DNA of 64,000 bases from Astragalus membranaceus (lineage: Eukaryota > Streptophyta > Magnoliopsida > Fabales > Fabaceae): assembly GCA_039519185.1 (NCBI GenBank), contig CM076849.1, positions 73,031,784-73,095,783 of the forward strand, read 5' to 3'. Numbering within the stretch: position 1 is the first letter of the stretch; every line of letters begins with the position of its first letter. Below the pieces are notes generated by a model, which saw nothing but the letters and a program-made list of their open reading frames with translations, did not search any database and had not been told where the DNA came from. Both the position numbers and the translations under genes were made by a program. This document shows, piece by piece, positions 24,825 through 36,247 of this stretch.

Positions 24825-24965
24825 TTTACTTGGACGAGACGAGATGGAAATTTCGTGGCGGACATGGTTGCGAAGCTGGGATCGAGGGATGCGCTCAATA
24901 GTGACTGGATCTACAACCCCCCTCATTCGATTCACTCTCTAGTGTTGAATGAAGCAAGATGCTGA
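24825..24965 (+). pseudogene. RNase H-like domain tail (fragment)
   Basis: An open stretch of about 45 codons ends at TGA 24963-24965. It includes RRDGNFVADMVAKLGSR, the pattern with the last acidic residue seen at the end of plant RVT_3/RNase H-like proteins and of LINE RNase H domains. No upstream domain is visible to the left. I cannot tell a gene-exon remnant from a LINE piece. Confidence 0.45.
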
Positions 24966-25719
24966 GGTTGATGATGACGGTTCGCGTGGTTAATCGAAGA
25001 AAAGGAAGATAGGGTTCTTTGCTGAATTAGGGTTAGTGGTTGGAGAGTAATGTAATGTTTTAATATTTAATGCCGTTTTAGTGTAAGTTGTTGGCTTGAG
25101 TTATTTTCGCCAATTCCTTTGTAATTGGGTCGGGTCTGTCTAGCCCAGTTATAGAGAATTATGGTTTTCTGTATTCGGTTGGGCTTAGCCCGTTTTGTTA
25201 ATTGAAAATCCGATTCAGGCGTTAAAAAAAACTCAATTTAAATACATGACTTGTGGGTCAAAATTTTTCTCCATTTCAGGTAACATCGAAATTTTTTAGC
25301 ACATAAACCTCATCTTGCTTTGGGCGATCCTTAAAAATGTAAACCAGTTGATTGTGAATTATGGCACTAGCTCGATCACCCTACAAAATATAACTAAAAA
25401 TAAATAAATTTTCTAGTCTTGGGATTAGTCAAAGAACAATCTGTATATAATATTACACATAACACACTCATTGTTCTCGAGGACGATCTCCATAGAATTT
25501 TATTTTTTTGTTGTTGGCAGGAACCAACATTAGCCACTTGCAAACAACCCTAAACATATAACAAATTTACTCTAGCTCGGGAGAGACATGAGAGATTAGA
25601 TTTTTTTTTTTAAATCGGGTATTCTTTGCGTGCAACTGTAGAGACTAATCACTCGAGCCGAGTAGGACCACAATGAACGGCAAAACTCTCCATCAAGAGA
25701 TTTAACACTACTGCATGCC
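24966..25719. other. Intergenic, nothing recognised
   Basis: About 750 bp of AT-rich sequence without a credible ORF, repeat array or terminal inverted repeat that I can see. Confidence 0.5.
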
Positions 25720-25912
25720 TAGTGGCGGATCCACCTATAGTTGAGGGGGTTCAGTTGAACCCCCTAAAAAAATTGCACTTACCACCCTATATAATTTTTT
25801 TTGAACCCCCTGAAAATTTTAAATTACACTAGTAGACCAAGTTTTGCACTCATTTGACATTGACATTAAAAAATTTGACACCCCTGACCCCGGGGTCCTG
25901 GGTCCGCCACTG
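25720..25912. mobile_element. hAT-type MITE, 193 bp
   Basis: Terminal inverted repeats TAGTGGCGGATCCA and, on the other strand, CAGTGGCGGACCCAGG. The flanks TGCATGCC (25712-25719) and TGCATGCT (25913-25920) form an 8-bp target duplication with one mismatch. Both features fit non-autonomous hAT elements. No coding capacity. Confidence 0.8.
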
Positions 25913-26405
25913 TGCATGCTTAAGACTGGATTCGAACTCAGGACATTGGTTAAGCTGGAAGATATCCCTACTATCTTATCCAAGTGCTTTGGATGGCATG
26001 ATTGAGAGATTAGATGATAATATGGAGCCATGTTATTTGTAACCAGTGCACTGTTCAAAAATTCGAAACTACCCAATCAAGTATTACCTATACCAATTTT
26101 GGGACGTTAAAAAACGTGCAAAATGTCCATTATAAAATCTTATACAAATTTGAGTCAAAAAAGTGTCTAATACAAATTATAAATAAATCTTTATAAATCT
26201 ATGCATTTTACAGATTTTTTTTGACAAAATGCACTATACAGATTTTATTTACGCATCTTTATACGGTTTTATATTTTATTGATTGATTTGGTAAATACAA
26301 CTTTTATTCATATGTACATATTAGCAATGTGACTTGCATCAGCAACCTTATGACAAGGAATAAAGTGGGCTATTTTAGACAAACGGTCCACCACATCAAA
26401 AATGC

Positions 26406-26773
26406 CAGTCCCATGCTTATCCCATTTTTCCTCCTACTCACCACACACTCCCAAACTCTGCAAAATGTCCAAAATACTCTTAATGAAAAAAAATTCCTAG
26501 CGCGCCTTTTTTTTCCTGGATTTACGAGTTCGGCAGCATGACACCGAACCTGGTTCGATTGCCTGGTATCGAACTTGGTGACACACCCCCAACTGCATAA
26601 AATTTTTGCAGGTTCGCAGTGTGTCACCGAACTGGTACGGTTCCATGCTGCCGTACCGGTCTAAAAACGCAGCGTGGGGAGTTTAGGAGCGCCTTCTACG
26701 TAAGGGTATTTTTGAGATTTTTAGGGGTTGGGGGTTTGTGGTGAGTAGGAGCGGGGAGCGGGATAAGCATAGG
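26406..26773. mobile_element. MITE with long inverted repeats inside integrase (Mutator-like)
   Basis: 368 bp with inverted terminal arms of about 90-100 bp, matching around ATGCTTATCCC and CTACTCACCACA. The flanks CAAAAATGC (26397-26405) and CCAAAATGC (26774-26782) form a 9-bp duplication with one mismatch, the size made by Mutator-like transposases. The integrase text resumes on both sides. The centre holds a second inverted pair (GGTTCGGTGACACA-like). Confidence 0.75.
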
Positions 26774-27068
26774 CCAAAATGCTATCACGCCATGTTTGTT
26801 TTTGGGGAGGCTCAAAACAAAATCCATGGACAAGTTAACCCAAAGGGAAGAGGGAATAGGAAGGGGGTGTATAAAGCACGAGGCATGCTTTTAGACTTAG
26901 CCTTCTTACAAACTGTGCACCTAGAACAAATTAAGTGCACATCATATTTCATTTTAGGCCAATAGAAGTGTTCAGTCAACATGTCAAGAGTTTTATGTTC
27001 CCCAAAATGACCCATTAAACCTTCCTCATGTGCCTCTCTAACAAGCAATTCCCTCCTTGAACACTTAG

Positions 27069-28350
27069 TGTGTTTGGATGAGGTATTTGGAAATTCTAGG
27101 GAATTTCAAATTCTAGCCAATTCAAATGCATCAATTGAAATCCATTTATTTTCAAAATTATTTGTTTGGATGAGATAGTTAAAATTCTCCATTCTTAAAA
27201 TTCCTTGTTTGGATAGAATAATTAAAATTCTTTGTTTTTTTATATTTTTTAAAATTCTTAACTTTATCTAAGAGTCGAATGACATGCGAGTTAAATAACC
27301 GACGAGATCGACCCAACGGATGTTGGGGCCCGACGCACTGAGTTCAATTGATTTTGATATTTGACACTTTGTCTTTATAAATGAAATAGTTTGTCAATTT
27401 TTATTTGTTTATTTGTTACTAATTTACAGTTGTTTTATCTGTTACTAAGTTATTTGTTTTTTGGCTAATTATCACTTGCTTCAACTGCTCATGTGCAGAA
27501 AATGCAAAAAGGATCGGCTGGCCATCTTGCACCTGATAGTAATGTGGAGTCTTATCTCTTAATGTGGAGTCTTATTTTTTACTTTTCTCACCTCCAATTA
27601 CTACTTCTATTTATTACTTCTTTTTCAACCCTCTAAATGGGAGGGATACTTTATTTTCAACCCTCTAAATGGGAGGGAGGGAGGGAGGGAGGGAGAGGGA
27701 GAGAGGGGGGGAGGGAGGGGGTGAGAGAGAGGGACCAATTTGGAAATTTTGAATTTTTTTTCTTTGAAAGAAAATAATTTTTCAAAAAACAATATTTTTT
27801 TTAAAGAACATTTTTAGCAACAAGGAATCGTAAATTCTTCACTTTTAGGTGATATTTCAAATTCTTATGGCAGAGAAGCTAGAGTGTGCGATTCACATGG
27901 CAGAGAAGCTTCTGCGAGAGGATGCGATTGCGAGAGAGGAGATTGCGCATTCACATGGAGGTGAGTAGCGCGAGAGTGAGTAGCGTGAGTGAGATTCGAG
28001 ACTGAGAAAGGAATTGAAATTCTCTCAAATGAGGTGGTATTTCAATTCCCTCAATTTTGGACACTACAAATTACATCTTAAAATTCCAGCATTTTTAAAA
28101 CTCCCTTTATTTTTTACCCAAACAAGATATTTTAGCCCAAAGTATTTTAATTACCCTCATAAATTACTTTACCTTCTAAAATTACCTCATCCAAACACAC
28201 CCTAAATTTAGTCTTACCAAAATACCTCATAAAATCCATTCATTTTGAAAATTCTCCACATTTATTATCCAAACAAGTTAATTTGGTTTGAAACATTTAA
28301 ATTACTCTCTTGAATTACATTACCCTATGAAATTGCCTCATCCAAACACA
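27069..28350. mobile_element. Non-autonomous insertion with TGTGTTTGGATGAGG ends
   Basis: The left end reads TGTGTTTGGATGAGG and the right end is its exact complement. A third copy in right-end orientation lies at 28187-28201, so two related elements may be nested. Flanks CTTAG (27064-27068) and CTCAG (28351-28355) differ by one base. The interrupted integrase reading resumes across the site. A GGGA/GAGA low-complexity run lies at 27650-27735. No transposase frame is present. Confidence 0.7.
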
Positions 28351-28498
28351 CTCAGGGATGCATAGTCTATTTCCCTTGAACAAATAACCATCATGTATAT
28401 AATAATAAGAGTCGTGTTCCATAAGCTCCCAATCATGTTTATAATAATAAGAGTTTGCATGTCTCTTATTTAGCTTACCTTGGCCTTTTAGTTACTTT

Positions 28499-28712
28499 GG
28501 GCCCGTTTGGATTAGCTTATTATTGAGCTTATGAAAAACAACTTATGGAGATAAACAAGTTTTTATGTTAATTCACAAGTTCTCACTAGCAAAAAATGTA
28601 AGTTCTTTTTCTATAAACTACTTTGGCAAGCTTATGAATAATATATAAAAACTTATTTATTTGCATATGTTGTTTTACATAAGCTCAAAATAAGCTATAT
28701 CCAAATAGGACC
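28499..28712. mobile_element. MITE with GGGCCCGTTTGG ends
   Basis: 214 bp, with end GGGCCCGTTTGGATTAGCTTATT and a partly matching inverse at the right (GGTCCTATTTGGATATAGCTTATT read on the minus strand). Flanked by TTT on both sides. It splits the RNase H region of the chromovirus after SDHESLK. I do not assign a superfamily. Confidence 0.65.
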
Positions 28713-30060
28713 TTTAAAGATTCATGATCACTCCGTACCATAAATTCCTTAGGAAACAAATAATGTTGCCAAGAATGCAATGCTCTAATTAATGCATACA
28801 ATTCCTTATCATAAGTGGAGTAATTCAAGTGTGCTCCACTTAACTTCTCACCAAAGTATGTGATGGGATGTCCCTCTTGTAACAAAACAGCCCCTATCCC
28901 AATGTTAGGTGCATCATACTCAATTTTAAAAGTTTTTGCAAAGTTAGGCAAGGCCAAGATAGGGGCATTTATCAACTTTTCTTTTAAAGCGTTAAATGCA
29001 TCTTCTTGCTCTTGTTCCCACTTAAATGCAACATTTTTCTTAACTATCTCATTCAAAGGAGCGGCCAAAGTACTAAAATTAGGCACAAAGCGCCTATAAA
29101 AGCTAGCAAAACCATGAAAACTCCTTAAATCACTCATGCACTTATAGGTGTGGGCCAATCCTCGATGGCCTTGATTTTTGTTTCATCCACTTTCACACCT
29201 TGTGCACTCACAAAAAACTCAAAGAAAATAACTTCATTTTTGCATACAACTTTTCTTTCTTAAGTGTACTCACGACAATTCTCAAATGTTCAATATGATC
29301 ATGCATGTTCAAGCTATAGATGAGGATGTTATCAAAATAAACAATAAATTTTCCATTGAAATGCCTTAAAATATGGTTCAACAAATGCATAAAAGTGCTA
29401 GGTACATTAGTCAAACCAAAATGCATGACTAACCATTCATAAAGACCAAACTTAGTCTTAAAAACGGTTTTCCATCCATCCCCTCTCTTAATCTTATTTG
29501 ATGATAGCCACTTTTCAAGTTAATCTTGGAAAAAACACATGCACCATGCAATTCATCTAAAATATCATCAAGTCTAGGTATTGGATGCCTATAATGGTAA
29601 TGTTATTTATGGCACGACAATTGATGCACATGCGCCAGGTACCATCTTTCTTAGGTACAACTATCACCGGCATAGCACAAGGGCTTAGGCTTTTCTTGAC
29701 CCATCCGCTAGCTAAAACCTTTTGAACTTGACTTTCTATTTCCTTTTTTTGTTCCGGGTTCACCCTATATGGTGACCTATTATGGATAGAGGCACTAGGA
29801 ATGAGATCAAATTGATGTTCAATGCCTCTAAAAAGGGGTAGGCCATGAGGTAACTCACTAGGGAACACATCCTCAAATTCTTTTAAAAGGCAATCCACTT
29901 TTAGGAAAAACATTAGGCAAGGAAGACAAACACATGTCATTACAATAAAGAAAGTACAAAGGTTGTCTTGCCAACAACGTTTTCCAAATAACATGTTCTC
30001 TAATAAACAAACTTTCTACCTTAGCGGTAGAATCTTGGCTATTTGATTCATGAGACTTGA

Positions 30061-30294
30061 CTATTGTCGCTATTTTTTAGCATTGTTCATTTTTGCTGTT
30101 GCTGGTTGTGTATTTTTGTTAACCCGTGTAATGGGTTTTGTTGTCTTGTTCTCCTTGGAGTACTGTTTTTTCTCTTGGGTTTTTTTCCCTCGGGGTTTTG
30201 GCCCAAGAAGGTTTTAACGAGGCCTCAAAGTAATTGTACGAATTGGAGTACCCATTGTACTCCCTTTTATACAATCATTTACTTATAAAAAAAC
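30061..30294 (+). mobile_element. LINE 3' end (5'-truncated copy)
   Basis: The text CTTGGGTTTTTTTCCCTCGGGGTTTTGGCCCAAGAAGG followed by TTTTAACGAGGCC and a short A-run looks like the 3' untranslated tail common to plant L1-like elements. It abuts the chromovirus remnant on the left. No clear target duplication was found. Confidence 0.5.
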
Positions 30295-30917
30295 CAAATG
30301 CAACAAGATGATATTCTACGACAAAAACACTGTAGAGACCTTCCTCTCAACAAAAAGAAAGCGTAACAAAAAAAGGAGAAAATATGATGTAGTCAGTAGT
30401 AGTATAAAAACAAGAGCAGTAACTATAATTGTTGTAGTAGATTAAAAAAGCAAAACAAAGAGAACACCAGTGTTATCAGACCTGGACCGGTGACCGATTC
30501 AGTCATGGCACTGGGTCACCGGGCTACTGGCGGACCATTGGGTCATTGATCAAACTGCATGACCCAGTCTCTATTAAAATAATTCTAAAAATCATTGTAT
30601 ATATTAAGACACTAGTTGTATTTGTAATTTTTATTAAGTAAAATGATAAGATATTTTAATTTAATAATAACTAAAATATCTATAATATCATAAATATATT
30701 CTGTTGTATACTTTTATTGGCTAAATATAAAAATTGTGTAACATAATTAGTAATGTTATTTAAATGGGCTATATGGCTTGTTATATATTTTTTTTGGGAC
30801 AAGAGCTATTATATTAAAAATATAGAAGCGTTGGTAATGCATTGTATATATAAGCAAGGCAATTGTACTAAGTTTTTAATGCATTGTATATATAATATAG
30901 AAGCAAGCCTTTTTCAT
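30295..30917. other. Unassigned DNA with a CCGGTGACC-rich block
   Basis: The block at about 30480-30570 (GGACCGGTGACCG, GGGTCACCGGG, GACCCAGT) contains short inverted motifs and may be the end of an unrecognised repeat. The rest is AT-rich and without credible ORFs. Confidence 0.4.
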
Positions 30918-31020
30918 CAATTATCTTGTGGTGCAGTGGTAATGCCTAATGTTCTTCTATGTTTCTAGAGTTCGATCCCCATTTTGGACCTTTTTAAGTA
31001 ATAAAAATGTTTTCATTCAT
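30918..31020 (+). mobile_element. tRNA-derived SINE candidate
   Basis: A perfect RNA polymerase III A box, TGGTGCAGTGG (30926-30936), is followed about 34 bp later by a perfect B box, GTTCGATCC (30971-30979). The spacing is right for a tRNA-like internal promoter, but the flanks do not fold into a tRNA. Neither a clear A/T tail repeat nor a target duplication could be fixed, so the end is approximate. Confidence 0.55.
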
Positions 31021-31093
31021 GTGCAGATCCGTTTCAACACTCAGCTAGTCCCGGTCGGATGTAGTACCAAGGAAAATGACAAAAGATGAGATG

Positions 31094-31098
31094 GTGTT
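31094..31098. repeat. Target site duplication, left copy, of element B
   Basis: GTGTT, repeated directly after the 3' LTR at 53575-53579. Confidence 0.9.
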
Positions 31099-34000
31099 TG
31101 TCATACCCCAATTTTGTCCGCCCAAGTTAAAAACATTTTTTTTAGAAAAAATAGAACAATAAGGTAATTCATAATGTGTGGAAAATAGTGGATTTGTGCA
31201 TTTATGCGTATTCATCCCCTATTTCACATTTTTATTTGAATTATGCGCGCGCGTCAGTCGTAACTGCGTGAACTGCCCTGTGCCCTTGTCATTTGGCACG
31301 TTTTTTTATTTTCAAAAAGGCCATTATTAATTTTTGGCACCCAAAAACATTTTTCTTAATTTTCAGAAATTTTAAAAAATAAAATAGTGCATATTTTTGC
31401 ATTTTTGGGCATTTAAATTAAAGCAAATTAATTATTTTTGGACCAAGACCAGGTCAAGGACGTGGCATACATGTTACTTTACTAAGGGTAATTTTTGTAT
31501 AATTTTTGGAAAGAAAATCTTAGTCTAAAATAATTAAAAATGCATTTTCCCCATTTTTAGTGCATAAAAAACCCAAAAAGACCATTAAATATTCCCCAAA
31601 TATTAAATGACAATTTTTATTGTCTAGAATAATTAAAGAGAATATTTTATGGTGCTCAAGTATATATGACGCATTTTTAATAGGTGCACTTTCACTTAAA
31701 TGCCCAAAAATTCAAAATTCAAAAGAAGGAAGTGTCCTCAATAAGACAAAAGACCAAAAACAAGTTTTTTTTTCTCCTCCTCTCCCTTGCTTCATACGAA
31801 TTCCCTCTCTCTCTCTCTCACAAAAATTCTTCCACACTCTTCTATTCCTTATCCCCTAAGAATATGCTTTGTACTATTCTTAAGTTTTCCCTTTTTGGTG
31901 ACCATCACTCACTCCCACATAGATTCATGCCCTCTTTTGTAAATTACCCCACCCATTTATGCTCACCTCTTCACAAGAAAATACAAAATTACCTCTTTGG
32001 TAACATTCCATCTCAATTATACCCTTAACCCTATTTTTACCTCACATCACATATGAGCCTCCATTCCCAAAAAAAGACAAGTTTTTTTTCACTCTCTTCT
32101 CTCCTCATGCCATTCTCCCTCTCTCCCTCACTCTCATTTTGTGTTTTCTCACTACCCACAATCCAAGTGATCTCCAATCCTAGCCCTTTATTCAAATTCA
32201 AAACCCAATCCTAGAGCACCTAGTAAAGAACAATGACCTAATTACCCCTAGACCTAAAACAACTCTACAAATACCCTCTCATTTACACACATCACAATCT
32301 TTTGCTTCTCATTCTCCTACACTAAAACCCTAGCACACAAAAACCTCTCCCTTTTCCTCTCCTAAAACCGTAGCCCTTAACCCTCCTCCCTCAACCATTT
32401 TTGATTTTCTCGTCACCCAAACACCACCATCTCACTTCATTCTCACCCCTCTTTCACATATCTCCTCCACTTTCCATTCAAGTTCAAACATCATCATCAA
32501 AGAAGGTTTTCACCAAGCTTTTGTGGGTTAGAGTTGAAGAACCTTGGAGTCTTGTTGATTTGTGTCTAATTTCATCTTCTCATCTCATTTCCTAGCTTGG
32601 AGTTAAGGTAAAATCCTTAAAACCTTGCATCACATTTGAGTTCTTGCCTCAAAAAAAGTAAAATCATTCATCCTATCATCTTCATATTCTCATATTGTTG
32701 TTTGTTGTTGGTGAGAAGTGTCATAAGCACTTTGACAAGCACTTAGGGAGGCTTGGGTGCTTATGGTGCTTCTCACCCTTGAATGATTGTTGATTTGTGT
32801 TGATTTGATCTTGATCCTTGCATTTCATGAAATAAAATGTTGTTTTATGGCATATTATGTTTCGCATACTTGTAGAAAAATAGGGTTTATGTTAAGTTTT
32901 GTGCATTTCTTTGCCTAATCACATGAACCTTTACCAAAAATGCGATTCAACATGCTTTGATGCTTTGATTGCTAAGATGATTTGCTTGATTATGGTTTGC
33001 CAATGATCATGCTTGAGGCTACTCTTTTGAATTCGCTTGTGCTTTGTAATCTCCTTGTTTACTCACATATTGTATCATCAATACTTAGATAGGTCCATTC
33101 CATACATTACATCTTCCACTAGATGTGCATTTAGATTCCCTTGCGTTTTGTAGAAATATATGAGTATGGTCCTCGCCTAGCATCTTCCATTAGATGTGCA
33201 TTTAGGTTCAATCTTGCCTACTCTTGCATTTTTGCTTAATGCCCAATTCAAGTTCCTTTTTTGCCTATTTATGTGTTGTGGTCTAATATGTGTAGTCTAG
33301 GCTAATATTCGCTCAAGAATTCAAATGAGATTAGTTGTAAAGTTATGTCCATGTTGTTGTTTTCCTAAGGATTCGATTTCAATGATTGTGCCATGCTTGA
33401 ATCTCCAAATCTTCTCGCATTCATTGTTTTCTTTTCTAAATAGCTTAGCATGAAAATGGTGACTAGTGACAGCTACCCATAACCATTTGTTAGTTTGGTT
33501 GTCCTAAGAGCCTTAATTTCAAAAAAAAGATGTTTTCATATGCATAAGCTACTAGTGATAATCACCCTTAACCTTTGTTAGTTTGATTATCATGAACGCT
33601 TTCAATTTCAAAAGATATTTTCCTAAGTATCAAAAGTCATAGCAAGTGTTAGTGTTGACCACCCATAACCTTTGTTAGTTTGGTCATCATGAAGGCTTTC
33701 ATCTTTCAAAAGAGATTTTTACATGCACTTAAGTGGGTTTTAGTAGTGATCACCCATAACCTTTGTTAGTTTGATCATTACGAACGCCCTTCACTTTTCA
33801 AAACCAAAGCAAAAAGACCTTTCACTTTCAAGGCTCGTTAGAACTACGTCGCTTTGATTCCCATTTGGGATACGTAGGAGCGAGCCACAATCTCGTCAAG
33901 CGCAACCATAAAAATTAGCATTTGCATAACAAAAAGAAAAGAGTTATTTTCATAACACAAAAAAAGAATCACTTTTGCAAACCAAGATCATTTTCAGAAC

Positions 34001-34785
34001 AAAAACATTCTCCTTTCAAGAATCATTTTCAAACCCATTGTCGCTAGTGGCTAATCAGAACCTTTGTTCGTCTAGCCATTGGTAGCAATGTCTTTTTCCC
34101 AAAAGAACAACAAACGATGATCACTCATAACCTTTGTTAGTTTGATCATTCGTGCCAATCAATCGCTTTCGAAAACCACTTTCAAAAGAGTAAATAAAAA
34201 ACGAGTTGCTACTAATAGTCAATCAGAACCTTTGTTCGTCTGACTGGCGGTGGTGACTCTCATTTTCAAAAGTACTTAGCGGTGATTACCCATAATCTTG
34301 GTTAGTTTAATCATTCACTAAATGCTCGTCCTATTTCGAAAACTCACTAAAAAGATAAAAGACAAAAACCTTTTCAAAGAAAAAGACAAACAAGAACTAC
34401 GTAGCTTTGAATTCTCCATCGCACCGGGAGATACGTAGGAGCGAGAGGCTACTTCTCGTCAAGCGCAAAAAATAAAAATTTTCATTAAGTCTTCTCATTC
34501 CCTTTTCAATAAAGAAGAAAATTTAAGTATTTTCCAAATCAACACTTAAAACCACACGTTTAATTAAAGGTTCCCTTTCGGTAGAAAGGAGGTGTGGGGT
34601 GCTAATACCTTCCCCATGCCTAACCGACCCCCAAACCCAAATTTTCCGGTTTCCAAAAGACCATTCGCTTTCCAAAAAGGTTTTTCTTCAATATTTTCCT
34701 TATAAAAAATATTGTTGGTGACTTCATTGTTTTAAAAAGTTGTAAACGAAGAAAGATCTCCTTAGGGACTTTTTCGGGTGCAACA
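31099..34785 (+). repeat. Element B 5' LTR (3,687 bp)
   Basis: Begins TGTCATACCCC and ends GGGTGCAACA. It aligns with the 3' LTR with only scattered differences and a shorter CT run (31803-31820 against 50569-50606). About eight copies of an ACCTTTGTTAGTTTGATCA-like motif lie between 33470 and 34320. Two copies of a TACGTAGGAGCGAG...CTCGTCAAGCGC block lie at about 33848-33905 and 34394-34465. Confidence 0.95.
32266..32273 (+). promoter_or_regulatory. Mutated TATA box in element B 5' LTR
   Basis: Reads TACAAATA, where the 3' LTR has TATAAATA (51054-51061) in otherwise matching text. A single T-to-C change sits in the best core-promoter candidate of the copy that would drive the element. Confidence 0.55.
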
Positions 34786-34787
34786 GC

Positions 34788-34806
34788 TGGCGACTTCACT
34801 GGGGAC
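34788..34806 (+). promoter_or_regulatory. Primer binding site of element B (tRNA-Arg type)
   Basis: TGGCGACTTCACTGGGGAC, two bases after the LTR and identical to the site of element A. It is the start point for minus-strand DNA synthesis in this family. Confidence 0.9.
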
Positions 34807-34842
34807 GTTTCATTTTTAAGTGGGTCAAGCCTAACTAATTAA

Positions 34843-35161
34843 AGGCTAAAGTGCTTCTGGGGTCCCTTATCTTTATTTAAAGTAACGATTTCGTCCTTTA
34901 TCTTTTTTTTGTCCCAAATCAGTCATTTATGTTTTAACTTTTTGACACATAAATCATTTTCTGTCCCAAATCAGTCCTTTATGTTTCAAATTTTTGACAC
35001 ATAAATCCTTTTTTTTTGACACATAAATCAGCACTATTAACGGAAAAGGATTTATGTGTCAAAAATTTGAAAGATAAAGGACTTATTTGGGACAAAAAAA
35101 ACATAAAGGACTAATTCGTTACTTTAAATAAAGATAAGGGACCCCGGAAGCACTTTAGCCT
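34843..35161. mobile_element. Fold-back MITE in the leader of element B
   Basis: 319 bp whose two halves are nearly complementary, from AGGCTAAAGTGCTTC at one end to GAAGCACTTTAGCCT at the other. The direct repeat TAATTAA flanks both ends (34836-34842 and 35162-35168). Element A has the uninterrupted site with a single TAATTAA (about 16769-16775, minus strand), which proves insertion. The hairpin could feed 24-nt small RNAs. Confidence 0.88.
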
Positions 35162-35583
35162 TAATTAAATGTGTGGTTTGTGATTTGATTTGGATACCTT
35201 GTTTGCTTCCATCCCTTTCGGTTTCCTTTTCTTTCTTATCATGTTGTATGCATGTGCATTTGTTTTCTCTTCTTCCATGTTCGTTTTTCCTTCCTCCTCT
35301 TTGCTTATGTGCTTAGTACCCTCATGCATTTCCCCAATACCAATTATGTTCCCTTCTTCTTTGCCCCCTTTCTTCAAGGTAAGCTCATGCATTTCTCCCC
35401 AATTCTATCATGATCCCCTCTTCTTGGCTCCCCTTCTTGAGATAAGCAATGCACTTGATTGTTGTTGAAACACTAGGTTAGTTCATATTGGATTGATAAT
35501 GAACCCTAGGGTAGACAACATGCTATTGCCTGGACTATTCTGGATTTTCATTTGCAGGTGGGGTAGTTTTTAAGGAAATGCCC

Positions 35584-35667
<84 letters not shown>

Positions 35668-36247
35668 TACCTTGAGATGATATGCTTTGAGAGAAGGACC
35701 ATAACCCAGGTCTGTGAGAGTATCTTAGGATGAGTGGATTCAAGTAGCGAGAGCCCATCAGGACCTTTGTCCGTTTGGCTACTTGCGAAAGTTTCAATCA
35801 GAGTTGTGCTCTTTCATGATGCCTTGTACCTAGCAGTTTGCTGCATTTACGAGGAATTTCGTGAAAGAGACTGTGGCTCTGATGACCTTTGTGAGGGTGC
35901 GAATAGGGCTACATGGAAAGATCACCCCTAAAATGCCTTAGATCATAGGTTTCTCCCCTTTTAAGTCACAAGGGCGTTCCAAATTGTGTGCTGCATTGTC
36001 GCATTCAGTTTAGTCAAAAAAAAATTTCCCGCAAAATTTTCAAAAAAAAAAAATCAAAAGGATATGCTTTTCCCTTTTCAATAAATGCCTATGTGAGGTG
36101 GCATATAGGTTGTAAACTCAAAAAATACCACTCCATGCAAAAACACAAAAAAAGGCATCATTGCATCATTACATCATTTGCATCATCTGCATTAAATAAA
36201 ACCCAATCTTGAAAAATCATTCATCATGCATCTAAGTTGTTTGCCGG
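35162..36247 (+). other. Leader of element B before the solo LTR
   Basis: No supported ORF. It holds a (CA)n microsatellite at 35586-35664. A copy of the LTR motif (CAGGACCTTTGTCCGTTTGGC) lies near 35759, so the motif extends past the LTR into the leader. Confidence 0.6.
35586..35664 (+). repeat. (CA)n microsatellite
   Basis: About 39 uninterrupted CA units in the Ogre B leader. Confidence 0.97.

Larger units (their letters stand above)
26300..30060 (-). pseudogene. Decayed chromovirus pol (RT to integrase core), split by insertions
   Basis: Minus-strand fragments lie in the right order. The protease-RT linker and RT start are at 29557-30060 (ELPHGLP, GTWRMCINCRAIN). RT is at 29208-29426, where the catalytic motif reads YFDNILIY. 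RNase H is at 28685-29158 (YSTYDKELYALIRALHSWQ, RSDHESLK). The integrase zinc finger is at 26812-27060 (HEEGLMGHFGEHKT, CSRCTVCKKAK), and the start of the integrase core is at about 26330-26395. The motifs resemble Reina-type chromoviruses. It carries stops and frameshifts, has lost the segment between RNase H and integrase, and holds insertions at 26406, 27069 and 28499. No LTRs were found. Confidence 0.82.

Noticed and set aside
33470..34320. Regularly repeated motif that could suggest a CRISPR-like array
   Set aside because: Spacing is uneven, copies diverge, it is duplicated in the other LTR, and the DNA is a plant retrotransposon.
35586..35664. Long frame of alternating V and C
   Set aside because: Translation of a CA microsatellite.
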